Below are positions 6,882-12,638 of a stretch of 15,088 bases of DNA, piece after piece (position 1 is the first letter of the stretch; every line of letters begins with the position of its first letter). Origin of the DNA: JBBDYH01 sp040901795. Its GTDB lineage: Bacteria; Planctomycetota; Planctomycetia; Pirellulales; JALHPA01. Below the pieces are notes generated by a model, which was given only the letters and a program-made list of their open reading frames with translations, searched no databases and was not told where the DNA came from. Where the stretch lies: the NCBI GenBank assembly GCA_040901795.1, contig JBBDYH010000139.1:1-15088 (forward strand), in the 5' to 3' direction. The position numbers were made by a program, and so were the translations under genes.

Positions 6882-7226
6882 TCAGTGCCACCTCACCGTC
6901 GTCTTCGTCAGGCCGCCGTGCGGGCCGTGGCCCCGGTAGTACGTGCGGCGGTGCTGATACAAAAACTCGTGGGGCAGCAAGGGCTGGTAGGTGATATACG
7001 TATGTCCGACCCAAGGGGGGACCGGCCGGGGGGAGACGTAAAGCTGCGCTCCGACGGCGCCGGGGTACGTGGTGCATGCGACCGGAGGCATGTAGTAGTT
7101 GTAGAACAAATCGGGATACGAATACGGACCACAGTAGTCCCCTTCGGCGCGGGCATACCGTGCGGCGGACATCACGGCAACGGCGGCCATAGCGGCCAGC
7201 AGAAGCGTGCGTATTTGTCGGACCAT
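6882..7226 (-). CDS. Small exported tyrosine/proline-rich protein
   Basis: A 114-residue protein from the ATG at 7224-7226. This start has a good ribosome binding site (AAAAGGAG seven bases upstream) and places a signal peptide at the very N-terminus (M-V-R-Q-I-R-T-L-L-L-A-A-M..., cleavage likely after Y-A-R-A). A longer open frame begins upstream but runs into repeat DNA. The mature part has Y-C-G-P-Y-S-Y-P-D-L-F-Y-N-Y-Y, two cysteines, P-H-E-F-L-Y-Q-H-R-R-T-Y-Y and ends L-T-K-T-T-V-R-W-H. Small exported proteins with an H-E-F-L-Y...R-T-Y-Y and T-x-V-x-W ending seem familiar from planctomycetes, but I cannot name a function. It is transcribed away from the topoisomerase genes. Confidence 0.72.
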   Translation of the reverse strand: MVRQIRTLLLAAMAAVAVMSAARYARAEGDYCGPYSYPDLFYNYYMPPVACTTYPGAVGAQLYVSPRPVPPWVGHTYITYQPLLPHEFLYQHRRTYYRGHGPHGGLTKTTVRWH

Positions 7227-7248
7227 GGGGCGACTCCTTTTGCGGCTA

Positions 7249-7301
7249 GTAGCGGGAGCATCTTGCTCCCCCGTGCATCGGCGGCTGGAAGCCGCCGCTA
7301 C
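7249..7301. repeat. Two-stem palindromic repeat
   Basis: The outer arms GTAGCGG (7249-7255) and CCGCTAC (7295-7301) enclose two hairpins. One is GGGAGCA/TGCTCCC (7254-7260 with 7264-7270) and the other CGGCGGCT/AGCCGCCG (7279-7286 with 7290-7297). The compact clover-like layout is typical of a dispersed structured repeat. It sits directly upstream of the ribosome binding site of the exported protein on the minus strand, so it would be in or near that leader. Confidence 0.6.
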
Positions 7302-7408
7302 CGACGGCACAGTCCTTCACTTCGGCCTTTGCGGCGCGTACCGTTGAATCTGGAAAGAGGGGATATGCCAAGGTTTCCCAAAGTGCCGGTCTTATCGCGC
7401 GTAGGGCC

Positions 7409-7438
7409 TTGAGCGACCGTCTCGCGGACGTGTATCTT
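7409..7438 (+). promoter_or_regulatory. Weak sigma-70-like promoter candidate for Top6B
   Basis: TTGAGC (7409-7414) and TATCTT (7433-7438) are spaced 18 bases apart, each matching four of six consensus bases. Transcription from here would place the 25-bp hairpin in the Top6B leader. This is a guess from hexamers only. Confidence 0.2.
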
Positions 7439-7519
7439 TGTATATAGGCATGCGGTCTTTCGCATGGCGTCGAGGGGGCAATTCCGGTAAGGTTTTCTGG
7501 TTCGTGTCTCTTCAACCTC

Positions 7520-7575
7520 GTTTAACCCGCAGCCGCAGGCGAGGCGAGGTCCTCGCCTGCGGCTGCGGGTTAAAC
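7520..7575. repeat. Perfect 25-bp inverted repeat in the Top6B leader
   Basis: The arms at 7520-7544 and 7551-7575 are exact reverse complements (starting GTTTAACCCGCAGCCGCAGG) with a 6-base loop. No T-run follows on either strand, so it is not a standard terminator. It ends 27 bases before the preferred TTG start of Top6B and would form a very stable RNA stem. Its sequence looks like a dispersed planctomycete repeat. Confidence 0.8.
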
Positions 7576-7602
7576 AAATCGGATGCAGCACGGAGTGTCG
7601 CT

Positions 7603-9714
7603 TTGATCAAGCTGGAACCTAAGAAGCAATTGAAACTGGCCGCGACTACAAGCGAGGCCGGCCACCAATCCAACGGAGACTCGGTCGACGGCGACGTTTC
7701 CGCAAATGGCCATGTCACCAATGGCACGCATACCGCCCCGCGGCGCCGCCGTGCCACGGCCCAAACCATGGCCGCGGCGCAGCGCGATATCTCAGTCAGC
7801 GAGTTCTTCGCCAAGAACCGGCACCTGCTGGGCTTCGACAACCCGCGGAAGGCGCTGCTCACCACGGTCAAGGAGGCGGTGGACAACTCGCTTGACGCCT
7901 GTGAAGAGGCCGGCATCTTGCCAGAGGTCTGGGTTCACATCGAACAAACCGGACAGAACCGCTACAAGATCGGTGTGCAGGACAACGGCCCGGGGATCGT
8001 AAAAAAACAGATCCCGTTGATCTTCGGCAAGCTGCTCTACGGCAGCAAGTTCCACCGCCTGCGGATGAGCCGCGGTCAACAGGGGATCGGCATCTCGGCC
8101 GCCGGCATGTACGGCGTGCTCACCACCGGCAAACCGGTGAAGATCATCTCGAAGACGGCCAAGAAGGCGCCTGCCCATTACTACGAGATCCAGATCGACA
8201 CGAAGAAGAACGTGCCGGAGATCTTGAACGGCAAGGGGGAGGGCGTCGATATTCCGCACGGTCCCAAGGGCGACGAGATGATCGCCAAGCACGGCATTGA
8301 ATGGGTCGCGGCCACCGATCAGAAGGTCGAACTGGCGCACGGCACACGAGTCACGATCGAGTTGGAAGGGCGCTATCAGCGCGGCCGCGGCTCGGTGGAT
8401 GAGTACCTCGAGCAGACGGCCATCGCCAACCCGCACGTGCGGTTCCACTACATCGACTGTGAAGGCGCCGAGCGGCTCTTCGAGCGCTCGACTACGCATC
8501 TGCCGCCGGAGCCGAAGGAAATCAAGCCGCACCCATACGGCATTGAGTTGGGCCGGCTGGTGACGATGCTCAAGGATACTAAAGAGGGGACACTATCGTC
8601 GTTTCTTCATGGGAGCTTTTCGCGCGTCAGCTCGGGCGTGGCGCGGAAGGTCTGCGAAACGGCCAGCCTGAGCACGCGGATGGGCCCCCACCGCGTCGCC
8701 CGCGGTGAGGCGGAGACGCTCTACAAGGCGCTGCAGGAGGCGCGGATTCCGTCCCCTTCGACCGATTGCATTTCGCCGATTGGTGAAGAATTGCTGCTCA
8801 AAGGGCTGCACGAGGTCGTGCCCGGAGAATTCTATGCGGCGGCGACGCGACCGCCGGCGGTGTATCGCGGCAACCCGTTTTTGATTGAGGCGGGACTGGC
8901 GTACGGGGGCGCAGCGGCCTCGCAGAAGGTCTCGCTCGATGTGCTCGCCGAGCTGCTTGGGCAAAGCGACGCGCGGACGCTGCGGCAGTTCCTGATGAGC
9001 TCGTTTGCGCTCTCCAGTGATGCGGCCGATAGGATCCTCAAGGAAACGAAACTCGGCACGCGGCAATCGCCTAGCCGACTGAAAAAGGCCGAGGTGGCGC
9101 ACCTTCACGAGGCGATGCACCACGTCAACCTCGACGAAGGGCAGACGATGAACGTGCTGCGGTTTGCCAACCGCGTGCCGCTGCAGTTTCAGCACGCCGC
9201 GTGTGCGATCACGCAGACGGTGATGCAAACCAACTGGCGGAGTTATGGTCTGAGCCAATCGCGGAACTCGCTCCCCAGCGGCCCGGTGACCTTGATGGTC
9301 CATATGGCGAGCGTCTGGGTGCCGTTCACCAGCGAGAGCAAGGAAGCGGTGGCCGGCTATCCGGAGATTCAAAAAGAGATCCGCCTGGCCATTCAAGCCG
9401 TGGGCCGCAAGCTGGGGATGTACGTCCGCCGCCGGCAGCGGGTGAAACAGGAAGGCGAACGGCGGAGCATCTTCCTGCGGTACCTCGGCGAAGTCGCCAC
9501 GGCGGTCAGTGATATCAACAACGCGGATCGCAGGAAGCTGTACGAGCACCTGCTGGAAGTGGCCAAGAAGAAGACGGCGACCGCCGATGTCAAGCTCGAC
9601 GAAAACGGCCGGGCAGTGGTCGAGGATGAAGACCTCGATCTTGGCGAGAATGTGTTGATCGTCGATCACACCGTGCCGCTGGAGGCGATCACCGAGCCGC
9701 CGCCTGCGAAATAG
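7603..9714 (+). CDS. top6B: DNA topoisomerase VI subunit B (GHKL ATPase), bacterial type
   Basis: This is the ATPase subunit of a type IIB topoisomerase; with subunit A it would pass one duplex through another. The start chosen is TTG (GGAG seven bases upstream), giving 703 residues; ATG at 7768 is the alternative. The GHKL fold shows the N-box E-A-V-D-N-S-L-D-A (N95), D-N-G-P-G-I (127-132) and G-Q-Q-G-I-G-I-S (158-165). An H2TH region follows (about 310-400, with C-I-S-P-I-G-E-E-L). The transducer has R-F-A-N-R-V-P-L, and its E-S-K-E-A-V-A holds the likely switch lysine (K580). About 70-80 residues that archaeal proteins lack, as I remember them, sit between A-Y-G-G and L-R-F-A-N-R-V; they resemble the H2TH region itself. 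The C-terminal tail is acidic. Family identity is firm; the start is less so. Confidence 0.93.
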   Translation: MIKLEPKKQLKLAATTSEAGHQSNGDSVDGDVSANGHVTNGTHTAPRRRRATAQTMAAAQRDISVSEFFAKNRHLLGFDNPRKALLTTVKEAVDNSLDACEEAGILPEVWVHIEQTGQNRYKIGVQDNGPGIVKKQIPLIFGKLLYGSKFHRLRMSRGQQGIGISAAGMYGVLTTGKPVKIISKTAKKAPAHYYEIQIDTKKNVPEILNGKGEGVDIPHGPKGDEMIAKHGIEWVAATDQKVELAHGTRVTIELEGRYQRGRGSVDEYLEQTAIANPHVRFHYIDCEGAERLFERSTTHLPPEPKEIKPHPYGIELGRLVTMLKDTKEGTLSSFLHGSFSRVSSGVARKVCETASLSTRMGPHRVARGEAETLYKALQEARIPSPSTDCISPIGEELLLKGLHEVVPGEFYAAATRPPAVYRGNPFLIEAGLAYGGAAASQKVSLDVLAELLGQSDARTLRQFLMSSFALSSDAADRILKETKLGTRQSPSRLKKAEVAHLHEAMHHVNLDEGQTMNVLRFANRVPLQFQHAACAITQTVMQTNWRSYGLSQSRNSLPSGPVTLMVHMASVWVPFTSESKEAVAGYPEIQKEIRLAIQAVGRKLGMYVRRRQRVKQEGERRSIFLRYLGEVATAVSDINNADRRKLYEHLLEVAKKKTATADVKLDENGRAVVEDEDLDLGENVLIVDHTVPLEAITEPPPAK

Positions 9715-9724
9715 TTCGATCATT

Positions 9725-9803
9725 GAACCGCAGAGACGCGGAGACGCAGAGCGGTCGTTCTTGATTTACTTCTCTTCTCTGCGTCTCGGCGACTCTGCGG
9801 TTT
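9725..9803. repeat. Inverted repeat between Top6B and Top6A
   Basis: The arms at 9725-9751 and 9777-9803 pair at 24 of 27 positions (core ACCGCAGAG / CTCTGCGGT, with CGCAGAG repeated inside each arm) around a 25-base centre. It fills nearly the whole gap between the two topoisomerase genes. The motif belongs to a type of dispersed repeat seen in several environmental bacterial phyla. There is no T-run, so transcription may continue into Top6A. Confidence 0.7.
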
Positions 9804-9825
9804 ACTTCCTTCTACGTACACGAAC

Positions 9826-10983
9826 ATGGCAAAACGACGCAAAACTTCTGTGAACGGATCTGCGGCAACGGTAACGAACGCCAAACTCACGCCGCGCGAC
9901 AAAAACACGCTGGGGCTGATTCGCGGGCTGGCTGACGGCGTGGTGCAGGCGGCCGAGAAGAAGCGCGAGCCGCATCTCGACGTGCCGGCGCGGACTTTGT
10001 CGAACGTCAAGTTCAACAAGACCAAAAAGATTCTCGAGATGGGTTCGGCCACGAACCGCCGGCAGTTGTTCAACCTTTCGCAGGCCAAGGTCTACATGCA
10101 GTCGCTGCTGGTCGCCAGCGGCAGCAAACGGCTGATCGGCGAGGGGAAGACCACCAGCCTTCGCGGTCTGTACTACATGCTCAAGCACTCGATCGAGGGA
10201 ACCAAGGAAGAGACGTTCGACAATCAGAGTGAGAGCGACACGGTCATCGAGGACATGGAGGTCACGCTCAACGCCATGCGCGAGGAGCTGCACCTGTACG
10301 CCAAGAACGCCGGCTCGATGGTCGGGCCGATCACGCTGACCGACACCGGCGACGAGATCGATTGCTCGCGGATGGGGTCGGGCGGCTATACCATTCCCTC
10401 GATTGTCGAGCCGGAAGTCGTGCAGTTCGGCAAGTGCGAGGCGAAGTTCATCCTGCACGTCGAAAAGGACACGGTCTGGCGGCGGTTCAACGAAGACAGA
10501 TTCTGGAAGACGCATCAGTGCATCCTTACGCACGGCGGGGGCCAGCCGCCGCGCGGCGTGCGGCGGCTGCTCTACCGGCTGCACAATGAGCTGAAGCTGC
10601 CGGTCTATTGCGTGCTCGATAACGACCCCTGGGGGTATTACATTTACAGCGTGCTCAAGCAGGGTTCGATCAACCTGGCCTATGAGAGCAAGCGGATGGC
10701 GATCCCTGACGCGCGGTTCCTCGGACTGCGATCGCGGGATTATGAGCGCTGCGAGCTATCGCCGAGTGTACAAATCAACTTGAACGACCAGGACATCAAG
10801 CGCGCCAAACAAATCAAAGCCTATCCCTGGTTCGCCGCGAAAAAGGCCTGGCAAAAGGAAATCGACCTGATGCTCAGCAACGGCTTCAAGCTGGAGGTCG
10901 AGGCCTTGATCAGCAAGGACATCAGCTACGTCACCGAGACGTACGTGCCTGAGCGGCTGACGGAGGGGAATTGGCTGGATTGA
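9826..10983 (+). CDS. top6A: DNA topoisomerase VI subunit A (Spo11/Top6A type)
   Basis: A 385-residue DNA-cleaving subunit. The winged-helix CAP region contains T-S-L-R-G-L-Y116-Y117-M. By alignment in mind with Spo11 (R-D-I-F-Y), Y117 is the likely catalytic tyrosine that forms the 5'-phosphotyrosyl link. The Toprim domain has E213 in H-V-E-K-D-T and the metal-binding D265-x-D267 in V-L-D-N-D-P-W-G-Y-Y-I-Y. The T-H-G-G-G-Q-P-P-R-G-V-R-R segment and the ending P-E-R-L-x-x-G-N-W-L also fit the family. A low-complexity basic N-terminus precedes the fold. It starts 111 bases after Top6B on the same strand, with an inverted repeat in the gap, and has no clear Shine-Dalgarno sequence. With Top6B it should form the A2B2 enzyme. 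All key residues are present, so it is probably active. Confidence 0.93.
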   Translation: MAKRRKTSVNGSAATVTNAKLTPRDKNTLGLIRGLADGVVQAAEKKREPHLDVPARTLSNVKFNKTKKILEMGSATNRRQLFNLSQAKVYMQSLLVASGSKRLIGEGKTTSLRGLYYMLKHSIEGTKEETFDNQSESDTVIEDMEVTLNAMREELHLYAKNAGSMVGPITLTDTGDEIDCSRMGSGGYTIPSIVEPEVVQFGKCEAKFILHVEKDTVWRRFNEDRFWKTHQCILTHGGGQPPRGVRRLLYRLHNELKLPVYCVLDNDPWGYYIYSVLKQGSINLAYESKRMAIPDARFLGLRSRDYERCELSPSVQINLNDQDIKRAKQIKAYPWFAAKKAWQKEIDLMLSNGFKLEVEALISKDISYVTETYVPERLTEGNWLD

Positions 10984-11004
10984 GGGTTCGGGGTTCAGGG
11001 TTCA
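10984..11004. repeat. Triple heptamer GGGTTCR
   Basis: Three tandem 7-base units (GGGTTCG, GGGTTCA, GGGTTCA) begin at the base after the Top6A stop codon. It looks like a dispersed simple repeat. No function is evident. Confidence 0.55.
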
Positions 11005-11078
11005 GCACGGCGAACGGGGCGACGTAAGTCCCCCGATGACGCCACTCGCCGAGTTGTTCGTCGCTCGGACGCGCCGGT

Positions 11079-12479
11079 ATGATGAAGGACCACCAGATTT
11101 CCTTCTCAAACCGCCGCCAAAGAACCGTCGCTTTCCCAATGAGCCTCTGTCTTAGCCATTTGCGTCCATTCGCGAGGATTTGCGGCCTACTAATCTTTGC
11201 CTCAATCTGCGGCATAGCGGCGGCCGAAAACTGGCCCGGCTGGCGCGGCCCCCGCGGTGACGGCACGAGCGAGGAAACAAGCATCCCGACGGAGTGGTCG
11301 GGCGAAGCTGGCCAGGAGAAGAACCTGCTTTGGAAGGTGGCGATTCCCGGCAAAGGACATGCGTCACCGATCGTTTGGGAAGATCGCATCTTTGTCGTCA
11401 CCTGCGACGAAGAACGGCACGAGCGGCTGCTGTTGTGCATCGACCGCGACACGGGCAAAAAGCTCTGGCAAAAGCTCGTGCTCCGCTCGCCGCTGGAGAA
11501 AAAACACACGCTCAACAGCTTCGCCAGCAGCACGCCGGCTACCGACGGCCGACGCGTCTACGTCACGTTTCTGAAAACCAGCGAGTTTGCGGCAGCCGCC
11601 GAGGGCCGCGTTTCGGCGGGTGTGATGGTCGTCGCCGCATATGACTTGGCGGGCAACGAAGTCTGGCGCGTCGAGCCGGGCGAGTTCTCAAGCATGCACG
11701 GGTATTGCAGCAGCCCGGTGTTATTCGAAGACAAGTTGATCGTCAACGGCGACCATGATGGCAACGGCTACCTCGTGGCGCTCGATCGTGCGACGGGCGA
11801 AACACGCTGGAAGATCGACCGTCCCAACAACACGCGGAGCTACTGCACGCCGATCATCCGCGAGATCGACGGCCGCACGCAAATGGTCCTCTCGGGCAGC
11901 GAGTGCGTGACGAGCTATGATCCGCACGATGGATCGATGCACTGGATTCTCGATGGTCCTACCGAGCAGTTTGTCGCGTCGCTAGTCTACAACGGCCGAC
12001 TGTTGTTTCTCACGGCCGGCTTTCCGGAGTTTCACCTGCTGGCGATCGACCCCCGCGGCAACGGTGACGTAACAAAATCCCATATCCGCTGGCGGACACG
12101 CGAAGGGGCGTCTTATGTTCCGTCGCCGATTGCCGCCGGCCCGTATTTCTTAGTCACGTCGGACAACGGCATCGCGAGCTGCTTTGCGGCCGAGAGCGGC
12201 AAACGGCTGTGGAAAGTGCGGCTCGGCAACCACTACAGCGGCAGCCCGGTGCTGATCAATGGCCTCGTCTACTTCACGGCCGACGATGGCGTGACAAAAA
12301 TCGTTCGTCCCGGGCCGAAGTTCGACCTGCTGGCCGAGAACCGGCTCGGCGAAGAGTGCTACGCCAGCCCCGCGGTAAGCGGCGGCCAGATTTACTTTCG
12401 CGCCGACAAGCACCTGTATTGCGTGGGGAATGACGAAGGAAGAAATCCGAATGACGAACGAAGTCCCAATGACAAATGA
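11079..12479 (+). CDS. Exported PQQ-like beta-propeller protein
   Basis: A 466-residue protein with an N-terminal export signal and a beta-propeller built of PQQ-type blades. Starts at 11079 and 11139 are both possible, and neither has a good ribosome binding site. The later one gives a cleaner signal peptide (hydrophobic I-C-G-L-L-I-F-A-S-I, cleavage near G-I-A-A-A). The mature protein opens with N-W-P-G-W-R-G-P-R-G-D-G-T-S, the typical start of planctomycete PQQ-propeller proteins. Blade motifs recur as L-x-x-x-D-x-x-T-G-x-x-x-W (C-I-D-R-D-T-G-K-K-L-W, A-L-D-R-A-T-G-E-T-R-W, A-E-S-G-K-R-L-W) alternating with S-S-P-V or G-S-P-V strands. No dehydrogenase active-site motif was recognised, so a scaffold or sensor role is as likely as catalysis. 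The final codons (after Y-C-V-G) are made of a GAATGACGAA-type repeat. Confidence 0.88.
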   Translation: MMKDHQISFSNRRQRTVAFPMSLCLSHLRPFARICGLLIFASICGIAAAENWPGWRGPRGDGTSEETSIPTEWSGEAGQEKNLLWKVAIPGKGHASPIVWEDRIFVVTCDEERHERLLLCIDRDTGKKLWQKLVLRSPLEKKHTLNSFASSTPATDGRRVYVTFLKTSEFAAAAEGRVSAGVMVVAAYDLAGNEVWRVEPGEFSSMHGYCSSPVLFEDKLIVNGDHDGNGYLVALDRATGETRWKIDRPNNTRSYCTPIIREIDGRTQMVLSGSECVTSYDPHDGSMHWILDGPTEQFVASLVYNGRLLFLTAGFPEFHLLAIDPRGNGDVTKSHIRWRTREGASYVPSPIAAGPYFLVTSDNGIASCFAAESGKRLWKVRLGNHYSGSPVLINGLVYFTADDGVTKIVRPGPKFDLLAENRLGEECYASPAVSGGQIYFRADKHLYCVGNDEGRNPNDERSPNDK

Positions 12480-12625
12480 CGAACGATGGCGACGCGTGGC
12501 GGAACTCGACAGGGTTCCACCGCCGCGAACCAACGGCCCGAAGACAGCCGACTTCGGCTCCAGACTTGTTCGTCATTCGAACTTCGTCATTCGTTTGTCA
12601 TTCGGATTTCGGCATTCGTCATTCC
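12427..12625. repeat. Long inverted repeat of GAATGACGAA-type units
   Basis: The left side (from 12427) and the right side (12570-12625) are reverse-complementary over roughly 40 bases with small gaps. Both contain repeated AATGACGAA or TTCGTCATT units and share AAATCCGAATGAC / GTCATTCGGATTT. The centre holds a further small palindrome near GGCGGAAC...GGTTCCACCGCC. The left side overlaps the 3' end of the PQQ gene, and the right side ends 13 bases before the histidine kinase start. Confidence 0.65.
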
Positions 12626-12638
12626 ACGTCGGTGGCCC

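Larger units (their letters stand above)
7227..7602. other. Divergent intergenic region between exported protein and Top6B
   Basis: No gene is supported here. The region holds the promoter and leader of the minus-strand exported protein, a two-stem repeat (7249-7301), a possible plus-strand promoter (7409-7438), and a perfect 25-bp-arm hairpin (7520-7575). An open frame continuous with Top6B reaches back to 7438, but it is repeat-coded over much of its length and is not thought to be translated. Confidence 0.65.

Noticed and set aside
7520..7575. Rho-independent terminator
   Set aside because: The stem is strong but no T-run follows on either strand.
7438..7602. Upstream extension of Top6B to the ATG at 7438
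   Set aside because: The added 55 residues are encoded largely by the 25-bp inverted repeat and its flank and do not resemble a Top6B N-terminus. The TTG at 7603 has a better ribosome binding site.
8593..9723. A 376-codon open frame antisense to Top6B
   Set aside because: It is a shadow of a confidently identified gene. The composition is His/Arg/Leu-rich and no domain is visible.
12427..12625. Possible CRISPR-like array of AATGACGAA units
   Set aside because: The repeats are short, irregular and inverted about a centre, with no spacers of constant length and no cas genes.
12486..12638. Upstream extension of the histidine kinase to the ATG at 12486
   Set aside because: It would translate through the repeat arm and put a non-membrane, repeat-coded segment before the first helix. 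The ATG at 12639 starts directly before it.
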